Source: Phycisphaerales bacterium (GTDB lineage Bacteria; Planctomycetota; Phycisphaerae; Phycisphaerales; UBA1924). From it: a stretch of 64,000 nucleotides of DNA. The stretch lies in assembly GCA_017642965.1 (NCBI GenBank), contig JAEPOJ010000007.1:14436-78435 (forward strand). Direction: 5' to 3'. Position numbers and translations under genes: made by a program. Under the pieces are notes generated by a model. It ran no database searches. It saw only the letters and a program-made list of their open reading frames with translations, and was not told where the DNA came from. This document shows positions 1 through 9,819 of the stretch, one piece after another (position 1 is the first letter of the stretch; each line of letters starts with the position of its first letter).

Positions 1-329
1 GTCTGCATCATGGTCGCGATCGCTCCCTCACGCACGATGGTGTCGGAGTTGAGCAGGAGATAGACCTCCGCATCGACACAACGGATCCCCACATTGTTTC
101 CCGCGGCGAAACCACCGTTGACCGGTGACCGCTCGACACACGCCCAGTCCCCCCAGCCGTTCTGACCGATCGCAGACTCGATCTGATCCGCGGAGTCATC
201 GCCGGAGTCATTATCCACAACAACGACCCGCTGCGAGCCAGGATCGATCTGCCCTTCCAAGGAACGCAGACAATCCATGACCATGTCGGGTGTACGGTAG
301 TTGAGCACAATGACTGCGAGCTGGTACAA
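1..329 (-). CDS. Glycosyltransferase family 2, N-terminal part (truncated by window edge)
   Basis: The first 109 codons of a GT-A fold glycosyltransferase are visible. The reading frame gives an N-terminal strand with VIVLNYRT, then VVVVDNDSGDD, then GGFAAGNNVGI and the DXD-like LLLNSDT, the usual order in rhamnosyltransferase-like GT2 enzymes. The start is taken as TTG because an in-frame TGA lies just upstream and an AGAGGAG ribosome site sits 11 bases before it. The enzyme would transfer a sugar from a nucleotide donor to an envelope polysaccharide on the cytoplasmic side. It lies downstream of the flippase gene on the same strand, so they may be cotranscribed. Donor and acceptor cannot be told. 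Confidence 0.8.
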   Translation of the reverse strand, partial: MYQLAVIVLNYRTPDMVMDCLRSLEGQIDPGSQRVVVVDNDSGDDSADQIESAIGQNGWGDWACVERSPVNGGFAAGNNVGIRCVDAEVYLLLNSDTIVREGAIATMMQ

Positions 330-392
330 ACCTCGAGTGACTCCTCTTCAGACCCCGATCGAGCCTGCTGCGCTGCCGCACACCTCATCGCG

Positions 393-1802
393 TCAGCGTG
401 TGACCAGATAGAACGATCCTGCGCCCAGCGACAGATAAATCATGAAACACACCATATCGAACAACGGGAACCAGAGCTTGTGCTTCTGTAGCCGCCACGC
501 TTCGAATGGGTACACAACAAAGTCCGCAACCACATCCCCGATGAGCATCCCGGGCACTCCGTAGAGCTGGAACCCCAACACCATCAGGCCAATGCGAGCA
601 ACAGCCATCACGGACATGTTGAGGCTGTGCCCAAACGAGTCTCCCACCGCGAGCAGCGTCATCCCAAATGGCGTACGGAGTGATGCGATCGCACCGCCGG
701 TAGCCATGATGACCAGATACAGCCCAGCCGGCTCGTAGCGCTCGTCGTACATGATGCGGATCATGACATCGCCAAGCAGGATCAAGGTTGCGTACACAGG
801 GAACGAGCAGAGGAACAGCTTGCGACGGACGACCCGCAGCTGTTTTCGAAGCTTCACGGGGTTTTCCCGCTGGATCTCAGAGAACGCGGGAAAGAGCACT
901 GATGAACCGATCCTGTTGATCAGAACCCGCGCCATAATCGCGAGAGATCCGGCGATCGAGATCAGGCCCAGCACGTCCATAGGCACCAACGCCCCCTGCA
1001 CAAGGCGGAGACCCTGACCACCAAGGTACGTCATAGCAGTCGCAAAGAAGATCCATTTGCCAAAGTGAAATATCTCTCCCGCTGCTGATCGATCGAAATG
1101 GAACCAGCTGCCCTCGGATGGGAAAACGCGGTAACCGACCACCACCCGTATGACCGCTGTCGCGAGCCCTCCTCCCACAAGCGCCCAGACATCTCTTGAG
1201 TAGTACGCCCAGACGATCATGACAATGATGCCCACAAAGTGGGATGAAAGATCGACAACCGCGAGTCGCCCGAGCATCATCTTCCGTGAAGCGGTTGAGA
1301 CACCGATGTTCTGAAATCCGTTTACAAGCGGCCCGATGGCGAGCAGCAGAAAGATGGGCAGGAGAACTGGCTGTTCGTAGAACTTCGCGGCTGGATAGGC
1401 GAGAAGACACATTAACCCGGCTAGCGTGAATCCGCGAATCACTTGCATCGTCCATGCTGTCGCGAGAAAATCCGGGTCCTCTCCGCGCGGGTTCTGCACA
1501 ATGGACGGGCCGACGCCGATATCGCTCAACATCTTGAGTCCCTGACCGAAGACCTGAGCGAGCGCCATGAGACCGAAGGCCTCGGGGACAAGCAGTCGCG
1601 TGAGAATCAGGTTCGAAGCCAGGCGTAATACCTGCTGCATCCCGAAGCCCATCGTGGTCCAGCTGGCCCCCCTGAGTGTGCGTGCCTTCAGGCCGCCGCC
1701 CCGCATGGGTGACAGCAGGCTCCCCATCCGATCGCGCAAGGGACCGCCCCCCCCCTCCGGGGGGATGTTGGAATGGCTGATTGGCTCGCTCGGCCCAGGC
1801 AT
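393..1802 (-). CDS. Wzx-like polysaccharide flippase
   Basis: This is a polytopic membrane protein of about 470 residues with alternating hydrophobic segments, matching the polysaccharide transporter (MOP/Wzx, WzxC-like) family. The stretch ASWTTMGFGMQQVLRLASNLILTRLL near the start and the following VPEAFGLMALA are characteristic of the first two helices. It would flip undecaprenyl-linked repeat units across the inner membrane. The start chosen is an ATG preceded by AGGAGG at a rather long spacing of 12; other starts at 1832 (ATG) and 1853 (TTG) are possible and would add a short polar tail. It sits between a glycosyltransferase and sugar-nucleotide genes, as expected for an envelope polysaccharide locus. 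Confidence 0.82.
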   Translation of the reverse strand: MPGPSEPISHSNIPPEGGGGPLRDRMGSLLSPMRGGGLKARTLRGASWTTMGFGMQQVLRLASNLILTRLLVPEAFGLMALAQVFGQGLKMLSDIGVGPSIVQNPRGEDPDFLATAWTMQVIRGFTLAGLMCLLAYPAAKFYEQPVLLPIFLLLAIGPLVNGFQNIGVSTASRKMMLGRLAVVDLSSHFVGIIVMIVWAYYSRDVWALVGGGLATAVIRVVVGYRVFPSEGSWFHFDRSAAGEIFHFGKWIFFATAMTYLGGQGLRLVQGALVPMDVLGLISIAGSLAIMARVLINRIGSSVLFPAFSEIQRENPVKLRKQLRVVRRKLFLCSFPVYATLILLGDVMIRIMYDERYEPAGLYLVIMATGGAIASLRTPFGMTLLAVGDSFGHSLNMSVMAVARIGLMVLGFQLYGVPGMLIGDVVADFVVYPFEAWRLQKHKLWFPLFDMVCFMIYLSLGAGSFYLVTR

Positions 1803-2108
1803 CGTAAAGGCGATCCTCCTGACTCTACTCATTGAAATCGCTGTATAGACCAAGCCACAGCTCGTATGTTCTGGGGCCGGATAATCTCAAATCGGACATC
1901 GCTCGAAGCTAGTATCGGCGTCTGAGTCACACGGAGTTCATCATCAATCCCCACTCTCGGTGAGGAAAACCAGCCCAAAGACCCCAGAACTTGCCGCCCG
2001 TACTGGGGATTCCATAGGTGCCACCACACGATCTGGCCGATGGAAACAGAAGTACCAGCCGGATCCCCCCGATCCGGAACCCACAAGCATTCCAAAGAGA
2101 TTGAACGC

Positions 2109-2603
2109 ATGCAGATCTCCACTCCACCCACGAGTGATTCTTCGCTCGCCGATGCCTACAAGACCGCTACGGAATCGCGTATTCCGCAGTTCGTCCCCAC
2201 ATCGCATTTCACCGATGATCGCGGCTGGTCGCTCATGAACCAGATGCAGGGCGTCATGAGCGGCCAGGGACAGATCAACTTCTCACTGCAGTACCCGGGG
2301 GTCATCAAGGCATGGCATCGTCATAGTCTACAGACGGATTTCTGGATGTGCCTGGTCGGGCATATCAAGGTCGGGATCTACGACCAAGAGAATGACCAGG
2401 CATGGTCGATCGTGATCGGAGAAAAACGGCCCGGCACCGTCGTCATACCACCACCGCTCTGGCACGGCGCAGCGACAGTCGGCTGCTCACCCGCGGGGCT
2501 CCTGTACTACGTGACGCATTCCTACAACCCGGCCGCACCGGATGAAGAGCGAGCCAAGCCAGATGCGTTCGCAGGATTCCCGTGGCAGGTCGAGCATAAA
2601 TGA
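2109..2603 (+). CDS. RmlC-like cupin (dTDP-4-dehydrorhamnose 3,5-epimerase family)
   Basis: This 164-residue cupin carries FTDDRGW early, then GVIKAWHRHSLQTD with the active-site-like histidines and FWMCLVGHIKVGIYD, then IPPPLWHGA. This layout fits the sugar 3,5-epimerase family, although the KAWHRH motif differs from the common RGLHYQ of classical RmlC, so the substrate may be a different keto-sugar. The ATG at 2109 is preferred because the family homology begins after it and AAAGAGA lies just upstream. The gene ends in an ATGA overlap with the reductase gene, which indicates translational coupling in a nucleotide-sugar operon. Confidence 0.75.
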   Translation: MQISTPPTSDSSLADAYKTATESRIPQFVPTSHFTDDRGWSLMNQMQGVMSGQGQINFSLQYPGVIKAWHRHSLQTDFWMCLVGHIKVGIYDQENDQAWSIVIGEKRPGTVVIPPPLWHGAATVGCSPAGLLYYVTHSYNPAAPDEERAKPDAFAGFPWQVEHK

Positions 2604-3475
2604 GCACGAACGGTTGGCAGCGTGTAGAGCAGCAACGGCACACACCCGCGCGTGTGTTGGTGCTCGGGAGCTCCGGCATGGTTGGGCGTGCCTGGTGCGA
2701 ACTGCTCAAGCGTCGTGGAATCGACTACACCCCACTGCAACGTCCTGAGTTCGATCTGAGTGACAATGACTCGATCGACCGAGCCGTAACCGATGGATTC
2801 GAGCTGGTCGTGAACGCCGCCGCATGGACCGATGTCGACGGCGCCGAAACTCAAGAAGCAGATGCAACGCAGGCAAACGCGCACGCCGTACATCGCATCG
2901 CAGAACGATGCAACGCCGCGGGCTCGATGCTGATCACATACTCAACCGACTATATATTTAACGGCAAGTCCGAGACCCCCTACGCGATCGATCACGCTCC
3001 AGACCCGATCAACGCGTACGGACGCTCAAAGGCGCTGGGCGAGTCGCTCCTGCGCGAATGCACCCCGCAGCACATCTTGATTCGCACAAGCTGGGTTCAT
3101 GCTCCCTGGGGCAAGAACTTCGTTCGCACCATGTGCTCGCTCATGCGTGAACGAGAAACGGTGCGTGTAGTTAACGATCAGCGTGGACGACCGACCAGCG
3201 CCTTGTCGATCGCAGAGGGATCGCTGAGCTTGTACGAGAAGGGCGCACTGGGAACGTGGCATGTGACAGACACGGGTGAGTGCACATGGTTTGGACTCGC
3301 ATCTCGGGTCGGACATGAGCTCGGCTCATCCTGCGATGTGCAGCCGTGCACCAGTGACGCGTTCCCGCGACCCGCTGCACGGCCCGCGTACTCGACGCTC
3401 GATATCACCTCGACGAATCGCCTGATCGGGCCACTGCCCGACTGGGAATCGACGGTTGCAGCTTCGATCGCCTAG
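2600..3475 (+). CDS. rmlD: dTDP-4-dehydrorhamnose reductase (RmlD-like)
   Basis: This 291-residue protein is an extended short-chain dehydrogenase. It has the nucleotide-binding loop VLGSSGMVG at about residues 21-29, VVNAAAWTDVDGAE at about 70-83 (a strong RmlD signature), STDYIFNG at about 115-122 and the catalytic YGRSK at 140-144. It reduces dTDP-4-keto-6-deoxy-L-mannose to dTDP-L-rhamnose using NAD(P)H. The gene overlaps the RmlC-like cupin by four bases, so the last two steps of rhamnose donor synthesis are coupled here. RmlA and RmlB are not in the window. Confidence 0.9.
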   Translation: MSTNGWQRVEQQRHTPARVLVLGSSGMVGRAWCELLKRRGIDYTPLQRPEFDLSDNDSIDRAVTDGFELVVNAAAWTDVDGAETQEADATQANAHAVHRIAERCNAAGSMLITYSTDYIFNGKSETPYAIDHAPDPINAYGRSKALGESLLRECTPQHILIRTSWVHAPWGKNFVRTMCSLMRERETVRVVNDQRGRPTSALSIAEGSLSLYEKGALGTWHVTDTGECTWFGLASRVGHELGSSCDVQPCTSDAFPRPAARPAYSTLDITSTNRLIGPLPDWESTVAASIA

Positions 3476-3494
3476 TCATCGCTGTGCTGTTCTT

Positions 3495-3526
3495 GTAAAA
3501 ACAGGAGCGGCTCTGAGAGCCGCTCC
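3495..3526 (-). terminator. Rho-independent terminator
   Basis: A perfect 10-bp stem (GGAGCGGCTC with a TGA loop) is followed on the minus strand by TGTTTTTACA. It lies just after the stop of the leftward secreted-protein gene. The symmetric stem may also stop the rightward rmlD transcript. Confidence 0.8.
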
Positions 3527-3555
3527 CGCTTGGAGATTCAAGATGAGATACGAGA

Positions 3556-4254
3556 TCAGCTGCGACGGAGCCGCTTGACACCGGCGAGGCCGCCGAGGGT
3601 CAGCAGGCCCGCGAGGGCCGCGGTCGGGAGCGGGACCACAAAGAGCTGGTCCTGCGTGTCCGCGTTGAGCATCGCCACGAGACCGTTGACGGTCGCGTTG
3701 GGATCGTTCGCGATCTCGGTCTGCAGAGCGCCCATCTCGGTCGCGACGGCACCGTTGCCGGTCACGGTCGAGGTATCGAGGACGACCTTCCAGATCTGAC
3801 CCTGGATCGCTGCGAGACGAGTGTTCGTTGCGTTTGCACCAGCAGAAAGATCGGAGTTGATCCAGCCGAGGCGAATCGCAGCAGCGATTACCGCGTTGAC
3901 TTCTGCCTCATCCGCGCTGTCGTACTGCGGACCGCCTGCACCCGGCGACGGGTTGGGCGAATCTGTGATACCAGCGAGGTCGTATGTGCGGGAGCCAACC
4001 AGAGTGTTCTGCAGTTCGATGCAGAAGGTCGAGAACGACCCGCCAGCGAACTGGCCAGTGCCACGGTCACCACCAACGTCGGTGTAGGTGAAGTTGTTGT
4101 GACCAGCGTTGAAATCCTGGTTCACGAACCCACCATTGTTGATGTGAACACCAGCGGCAACGCCCGTGTACCCGTTGTATTCGGCGTCGAACCCGGCGGA
4201 CGCAGCACCGGCTACGGCGGCGAGTGCAACACTCATGACGATTGCTTTCTTCAT
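3556..4254 (-). CDS. Secreted protein with exosortase-type C-terminal sorting tail (paralog A)
   Basis: This 232-residue protein has a signal peptide (MKKAIVMSVALAAVAGAASA) and a C-terminal module of PLPTAALAG, a hydrophobic stretch and KRLRRS. That module is the signal, helix and basic-tail arrangement of PEP-CTERM/VPLPA-CTERM proteins, which exosortases process. The start follows GGGAGGGTGAGAT. The core resembles the next gene upstream on this strand: both share GFDAEYNG/GFDADWNG, YTDVGGDRG and GGSFSTFCIELQN. It lies 10 kb from an exosortase gene on the same strand, which is the likely processing enzyme. The single conserved Cys in TFCIELQ is notable. The function of the core is unknown. 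Confidence 0.85.
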   Translation of the reverse strand: MKKAIVMSVALAAVAGAASAGFDAEYNGYTGVAAGVHINNGGFVNQDFNAGHNNFTYTDVGGDRGTGQFAGGSFSTFCIELQNTLVGSRTYDLAGITDSPNPSPGAGGPQYDSADEAEVNAVIAAAIRLGWINSDLSAGANATNTRLAAIQGQIWKVVLDTSTVTGNGAVATEMGALQTEIANDPNATVNGLVAMLNADTQDQLFVVPLPTAALAGLLTLGGLAGVKRLRRS

Positions 4255-4288
4255 ATCTCACCCTCCCAGGTGTTTGAACAAATCTGAC

Positions 4289-4993
4289 TCAGCTGCGACG
4301 GAGCCGCTTGATGCCACCGATACCGGCAAGGGTCATCAGACCCGCGAATGCCGCGGTCGGGAGCGGAACGATAAAGAGCTGATCCTGCGAGTCTGCGCTG
4401 AGCATCGCACGGAGGTTGTCGATGGATGCGTTGGGGTTCGCGTCGATCTGTGCCTGCAGGATCGCCATGTCTGCTGCGACATCGCTACGCTCTGCGGTCA
4501 CGACCGCGTTATCGAACACGACCTTCCAAACCATGCCCTGCACCGCAGCGGCCTGGCTCTTGGTCATGCCGTTGTCCGAGAGGTCCCAGTTGATCCAACC
4601 GAGCGCGACGGCTGCCGCCATGACAGCGTTCACCTCATTCGCATCAGCGTTGTCGTACGGGCCCTGACCCGCGCCGCCCGAGGGGTTCGGCGCATTCTGG
4701 ATGCTGTCGATCTCGTACGTGGTCGAACCGTTCGCAATGTTCTGCAGTTCGATGCAGAAGGTCGAGAACGAGCCACCCGAGAACTGCCCCAAGCCACGGT
4801 CACCGCCAACGTCCGTGTAGACGAAGTGGAAATGGCCCGCGTTGAACGCTTCGTTGATCACACCACCTGATCCGGTGGTGTCAACACGGATCGCATCGTG
4901 GTAGCCGTAAAAACCGTTCCAGTCGGCATCAAATCCCGCGAGTGCGGAGCCCGACGCAATGGTGACGGCGGCAATTGCTGCTGCATACTTCAT
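4289..4993 (-). CDS. Secreted protein with exosortase-type C-terminal sorting tail (paralog B)
   Basis: This 234-residue paralog of the preceding gene starts at MKYAAAIAAVTIASGSALA, a signal peptide preceded by GAGGGAAT; an ATG 15 bases further upstream lacks a well-placed ribosome site. It shares YTDVGGDRGLGQF and GGSFSTFCIELQN with paralog A and ends in VPLPTAAFAG, a hydrophobic helix and KRLRRS. The two genes are 34 bases apart without a terminator between them, so they are probably one transcript made by tandem duplication. They are predicted to be exported, cut by the local exosortase and attached at or released from the envelope. Confidence 0.85.
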   Translation of the reverse strand: MKYAAAIAAVTIASGSALAGFDADWNGFYGYHDAIRVDTTGSGGVINEAFNAGHFHFVYTDVGGDRGLGQFSGGSFSTFCIELQNIANGSTTYEIDSIQNAPNPSGGAGQGPYDNADANEVNAVMAAAVALGWINWDLSDNGMTKSQAAAVQGMVWKVVFDNAVVTAERSDVAADMAILQAQIDANPNASIDNLRAMLSADSQDQLFIVPLPTAAFAGLMTLAGIGGIKRLRRS

Positions 4994-5303
4994 CTGGTAT
5001 TCCCTCATCCAATCTTCTGTTTAGGGTATAAGACCCTGATCTCTCACTGTCCTGCTTCAACGTAAACAGGATCGAATCTCCAGTTTCTGCAAACCGATAC
5101 CGGCTTGCTCCCTCCAGCGCAATCTGGGCCGAAACCCAGTGATCGCACCTAATTAAGGGTATAGCGCCCCCTGCGCAAGTCGAAACAAAAAGGAAGAAAA
5201 GTATCAGTAATTTGCAGAAACTAAACGATCGGCACCGAACAAAAGCCTGCCCACGGAAGCCAAGGCACTTTATCGGAGACTCAATCGCAACCCCCTCAAC
5301 GAG
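4994..5303. other. Intergenic leader/promoter region of the sorted-protein pair
   Basis: This 310-base stretch holds no convincing gene. It is more AT-rich than its surroundings. It contains AGGGT-ATAAG-ACCCT at 5023-5037, a short inverted repeat just upstream of the paralog B ribosome site, and a second AAGGGTATAG at 5155-5164. These shared AGGGTATA boxes may be regulatory, but no clear -35/-10 pair or sigma-54 site was found. Confidence 0.4.
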
Positions 5304-8300
5304 TTAGGGCGCCCGGCCATCCGTTTCGATCACCAGTTGATGAGCATCCAGATATCCCTGGAGTTCATCAGCCAGCGGCTCGCTGGCGGTGATCTCGCTC
5401 AGGCGATCGAGGGCTTCCTGCTTCCCTGATTCGAAATCAGGGCCGAGCTTGTGATTCGCGATCGCAAGCCCCACCCACCCCTCGGCGTTTTGGCTCTCCA
5501 GACGCGCGGCGCGTGTAAATGACTCCCTGGCCTGAGCGTACATTTCCAGCTCCAGTTCAACCCATCCACGGGTCCCCCAGAACGCGGCACTATCGCTCCG
5601 GAGCGTTGTCGCACGCTGCGCCAGGGAGAGGAGTTCTTCGCGATCACCCTGCTCAATCCCCGCACGAACCATCGTCATCGCGAGGTTATTGCTCACCAAG
5701 GCCTCGAGCGATTCGTCGGCGATGTTCATCGCCTTGACCTGTCTGTAGGCACCGGCAGCACGAGCGTGCAACCCCGCCTCGTTCGCATACCTTGCTGCAT
5801 CGAGCAGCACACCGACGTTTCCGCCGAGTTGTGCGTTCGCATCCAGCAAAAGCTGCACCACACGCTCATACTCTGAGCGTGCCTCCTCCACCGTCGTCTT
5901 CGCACGAGCAAGGATGAGATTTGCTCGCGCTGAAAGCACCATGATCCCGGCTTCACGTTCTGCAGTCGCATCGCGGCCGATGAGATCGAGAGCACGATTC
6001 GCGTATTCAGGATCCCAGTGAGCATGCGTGAACGCCAGCGTCACCCAGGCACTCGCTAGTGCCAGATGATCTTCTTCGGATGAGTAGTCTTCTGCGACTC
6101 GTATCCACTCCGCGCCGATTTCAGGATCTGTGATCACACTCGAAGCGAGGCGCAGCCACGTCTGGTTGCGGATCTCTCGCTCGGTCGAAATCAGCGGTTG
6201 CAGTCGCGAGGCGGTCGTTGAGGGCGACTCGCCCAGCGAAAGGCGGATGTATGAGTAGGCATCGAGCACTTCCCTGCTCACAGCTTGTGAGGGCGTCTGG
6301 ATGGCCTGCTCGACGAAGGGCTCAAGCTCGACTTCTGCGGCTTCAAGATCACCCTTCTGAATCAGCGCCCTCGCGCGGATTGCGTTTGAAACAATCGTGT
6401 TCTCCAGCGAGTTCGCACGCCAGAGCGTGACTGCCCGGATCGCGCCATCCGCGTCGGCGCTCTGCAGACTGAACTGACCCGCGATCTGCATGATCTGCGT
6501 GTTCCACGGTGCGTTTTTGAGCGCTTCGTAAGCGAGTCCCGCGACGACAGCCGGGCTGATCCGCATCTGGGCGAGCTGCTCGGAGGCATACACCTGGGCC
6601 TGTTCTATCTGCGGGAAATCCCTGATCAGGTCGCGCATCATATCGACTCGGGTCTGGTGATCCGCATCCTCAGGGAGATTGGTGTAGTTCTCGACGCGCT
6701 GGATGACCTCGCGTAGGCTGGGGTTGTCTTGCATGCCGGGCAGGTTGAACATGTCCTCTGCAGTCTGCGGCGCGTTCTGCGCCATCATCCCGTAACGCAT
6801 GAGTTCCTGATCCGGTTCGACGTGCTCGATCGCTTGAGCATACGCCGTAGCGGCCTCCTCGAGCTGCTGTGTCACCACAAGACGGAGCACCAGCCGTTTC
6901 CATGCCTCCAGGCTCTTAGGCTGGACTTCGGTCGCTTCACGGAGCGTAGCAAGTTCTTCCTCATCACTCAGATAAAGCTCCGCGAAGCGAGATTGGAGCA
7001 GCCTGGCGTCGATCGGCTCAAGCCCGAATCGCTCGCCATTGCTCGCGATCTCACGCCCAGTCTCGCTGTCGCCCGCGCGAACATAAAGGCTTGCGAGGCG
7101 GAGCACACCGTTCGCGCTCATCGCATCCGCATCGGCGACCGCCTCGAGCAGCGACATCGCTTGTTGCGTATCACCTCTCTTGAGCCGGAGGTCTGCGAGC
7201 GCGAGCGCCGCGATCGCATCACCCCGCTGTGTGAGGACACGCTCATAGAGGGCGATCGCCCGATCATCCTCGCCGAGATTCTCGAACCGCTCGGCGGCAC
7301 CCGGCAACGCCTCGATATCGTCACCGAAGCGGGCCTCGTACTCATCGAGAAGGACCAGCGCTCGGCCCTCATCGCCCCCACGGTACGCGAGATCAACACA
7401 TTCGAGGAGGTAGTCCTGAGCGGGCTTTCCGCTCAGCTGGCGTGCGAGCACGAGGTACTGCTCGATCGCGCCCTCGTAATCCGGTTCGTATCGCTCATTT
7501 TCTGGCGCCTCTGGCGAAGCCGGCAGGGACAGGATACGCCCGAGCATGTTCCTTGCCTTTGTGTTCGTAGGCTCCGCGGCGACGACCGCCCGGATGATTT
7601 CCATCGCCCGGAATCGGTTTGTCCGTGTCCGATTGCCCTCACCCGCAACCATCGCGTTCGCTCGCGCGAGACGCAAGCGGGAAGGGGGTGTCTTTCCTTC
7701 GGTTGACGTCATCACCGTCACACGGGCAATCAGCTCATCGATCCGTTCGAGGTTCCGGCTGATCGCCTTCGACTCGATCGCCGCGTACAGCAGCTCGATA
7801 TCCTCTGGGTATTCGGCCAGCAAACGCTCCCACTCATCCCGGGCCTGCTCCGGCGCGTGCGCATCGAGGTACGCAACGCGGACCCGTTCCCAGGTCTGGC
7901 GTGTAGCATCGTCAGCGTTTGCGAGCCCCTCATCGATGATCGACAAGCCGTCTTCCAAACGCCCGGAGAGTGCGAAGGCCCTGTTCGCGGCGCGGAGTGC
8001 GCCCAGCGGGCTCGATCTCGCAATTGAGCTGTAGTCCAGCCCCTGCGCATTCGCGACCCCGAGGTCGTACAGATCGTCAACTTCGTACAGCGCGACGATG
8101 AGGGCCGGATCTGAATCCGCGTTCTGCAGTGCAAACGCGATCTCAGCCCTGGCGCCTTCTTCGTCCCCCATGTACGCATGGATCGCAGCCACAGGCGCGG
8201 CGAGCCCGATTCGTTGGTTGGTCTGGACGTCGTCTTTGTTCATCTCCCAGAATGTGACAAGGCGTTGGCCAACATCTGCTGGGAGCTGGTCCTGACGAGC

Positions 8301-9797
8301 GAGCTGTGAGAGCGCGTTGACAGCGACGTACACAGACCGGTAGTCGTTGGGCGCAACACGGAGGAGTTCCTGCGTGTACTCGAACGCCTCGACGAGGCGG
8401 TCCTGGCCTGAGTAGGCGTTGATGATCCGGATCAGCGGCGTGGACCACGAGAATGTATCGAACGTCAGCTCGCTGCCGATCTCGTCGTTGACCGTCTCGC
8501 TCGCGATGACCCAGTGCTCGACGGCTTCGTTGAATCGGCCCTGGGCAAGCTGGAGCTCGCCCATCTTGAGGCGGAACACCGGCTCACCGGGGTACCACTC
8601 GATCGCATTCTGCATCTCGATCCGAGACTGGATGCCGTCAGATTCTTCGATCGCGTTAATGTACGCGCTCCACGCACGACCACGCCGATCAAGCTCAATA
8701 TCTCTGATCCGCTGTTCAAGCGCGCTCGCGGATTCCTCGTCACCCTCTCGCTCGGCACTGAGGTACCGGTACCCGAGCACATCAGCATCGGGCTCACCCT
8801 TCTCTGTCTGCATTTCCATTGAGCGCAGCTCCGCGTCACGCCCCGCCCAATAGAGGCGGCGAGCCGCCCAGACCGTGTTGAGCCGATCCTCGTGCTGCTG
8901 AGCAGCTCGCAGCTGGACGCTCGTCGCAAGGTCCGGACGTCGGAGACTGTTCAGTATCCGATTCGTGAACCATGCGGCGCTCGGGCTCAGGCTCGGTGCT
9001 TCGGCTTCCCACTCGAGCGTCTCGGGGTTCAAGCCGATGATGGAGCAGATCTCGCTGAGCACCGTCGCGTCGTCGTAACGGGTCGCATCCTCATCAACCT
9101 CGCTGCGCACCACATCGCGCTGAAACTCGAGTAACTGCTCTTCGACCCGCCCGGGATATCGCGCGATACGCTCATCGAGAAGCACATCGGCCTCTTCACT
9201 CCGACCACGGTTGCGGAGATAGCTGAGATAGGTGTTCGCGTGGCTGAACTTGCTTTGCTCGTGCTCGAACAGCGCCAGCAGCACGGCCTCGATCTCTTCG
9301 TCGTCGCTCTGCTGGTTGACCAGCGCGTAGTTCAGCTCCTCCAGAACCGCGATATCACTGACCTTGTAGGTATTGATGAGTTCCCGGGCCAGTCCTTCCG
9401 CTTCAACGTACAAGCGATTGAGGTTCATCAGCGGGAGCAGTTCCTGCTTCGCTTCCACATCGTCAGGAACACGCCGCAGGTACTCGCGGTATGAATCGAC
9501 GGCGACGAGGTAGTTCCCGCCGTCGGTGGCCTCGTACTTCTCGCTCGCCCGGGCGTGATAGAGAAATATTTCCGGCTCGGGGTTCTCCGCGTTCTTCTTG
9601 TAACGCCCAAGGAGCTTGACCGCGTTGATGTAATCTCCGGTCTCATACGCGACGATGCCATCCGTTCGCATCGCCTCCAGCTGGCGCTGATTCTGCCAGG
9701 GCCTGACAACGAAATAACCGAATGCAACGAGCAGCACGATCGCGCCGAGCGAGCCGAGGAGCACGACACGCCGGAATGTTCTTGGCTTCATGGGCAT
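5304..9797 (-). CDS. Giant membrane-anchored TPR-repeat protein
   Basis: This 1497-residue protein has one transmembrane helix near the N-terminus (about residues 11-30, VVLLGSLGAIVLLVAFGYFVV) followed by a basic/acidic helical domain made of many degenerate tetratricopeptide repeats, for example GIVAYETGDYINAVKLLGRY and YAQARESFTRAARLESQNAEGW. The first ATG is used because AAAGGT lies 9-12 bases upstream. The solenoid would face the periplasm. It is the last gene of the exosortase/polysaccharide operon and directly follows the sugar transferase. By position it resembles the TPR protein PrsT of PEP-CTERM loci, but it lacks a lipobox, so equivalence is an inference. A role in assembling or exporting the polymer is plausible. 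Confidence 0.85.
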   Translation of the reverse strand: MPMKPRTFRRVVLLGSLGAIVLLVAFGYFVVRPWQNQRQLEAMRTDGIVAYETGDYINAVKLLGRYKKNAENPEPEIFLYHARASEKYEATDGGNYLVAVDSYREYLRRVPDDVEAKQELLPLMNLNRLYVEAEGLARELINTYKVSDIAVLEELNYALVNQQSDDEEIEAVLLALFEHEQSKFSHANTYLSYLRNRGRSEEADVLLDERIARYPGRVEEQLLEFQRDVVRSEVDEDATRYDDATVLSEICSIIGLNPETLEWEAEAPSLSPSAAWFTNRILNSLRRPDLATSVQLRAAQQHEDRLNTVWAARRLYWAGRDAELRSMEMQTEKGEPDADVLGYRYLSAEREGDEESASALEQRIRDIELDRRGRAWSAYINAIEESDGIQSRIEMQNAIEWYPGEPVFRLKMGELQLAQGRFNEAVEHWVIASETVNDEIGSELTFDTFSWSTPLIRIINAYSGQDRLVEAFEYTQELLRVAPNDYRSVYVAVNALSQLARQDQLPADVGQRLVTFWEMNKDDVQTNQRIGLAAPVAAIHAYMGDEEGARAEIAFALQNADSDPALIVALYEVDDLYDLGVANAQGLDYSSIARSSPLGALRAANRAFALSGRLEDGLSIIDEGLANADDATRQTWERVRVAYLDAHAPEQARDEWERLLAEYPEDIELLYAAIESKAISRNLERIDELIARVTVMTSTEGKTPPSRLRLARANAMVAGEGNRTRTNRFRAMEIIRAVVAAEPTNTKARNMLGRILSLPASPEAPENERYEPDYEGAIEQYLVLARQLSGKPAQDYLLECVDLAYRGGDEGRALVLLDEYEARFGDDIEALPGAAERFENLGEDDRAIALYERVLTQRGDAIAALALADLRLKRGDTQQAMSLLEAVADADAMSANGVLRLASLYVRAGDSETGREIASNGERFGLEPIDARLLQSRFAELYLSDEEELATLREATEVQPKSLEAWKRLVLRLVVTQQLEEAATAYAQAIEHVEPDQELMRYGMMAQNAPQTAEDMFNLPGMQDNPSLREVIQRVENYTNLPEDADHQTRVDMMRDLIRDFPQIEQAQVYASEQLAQMRISPAVVAGLAYEALKNAPWNTQIMQIAGQFSLQSADADGAIRAVTLWRANSLENTIVSNAIRARALIQKGDLEAAEVELEPFVEQAIQTPSQAVSREVLDAYSYIRLSLGESPSTTASRLQPLISTEREIRNQTWLRLASSVITDPEIGAEWIRVAEDYSSEEDHLALASAWVTLAFTHAHWDPEYANRALDLIGRDATAEREAGIMVLSARANLILARAKTTVEEARSEYERVVQLLLDANAQLGGNVGVLLDAARYANEAGLHARAAGAYRQVKAMNIADESLEALVSNNLAMTMVRAGIEQGDREELLSLAQRATTLRSDSAAFWGTRGWVELELEMYAQARESFTRAARLESQNAEGWVGLAIANHKLGPDFESGKQEALDRLSEITASEPLADELQGYLDAHQLVIETDGRAP

Positions 9798-9819
9798 GGA
9801 ATCATCAACCTTTCAGTCA

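Noticed and set aside
8-388. 126-codon leftward frame over the first gene
   Set aside because: A different frame on the same strand gives clear glycosyltransferase motifs up to the window edge; this one is low-complexity Ser/Arg and a shadow.
5009-5303. Sigma-54 (PrsR-type) promoter for the sorted proteins
   Set aside because: No TGGCAC-N5-TTGC match was found on either strand of the upstream region.
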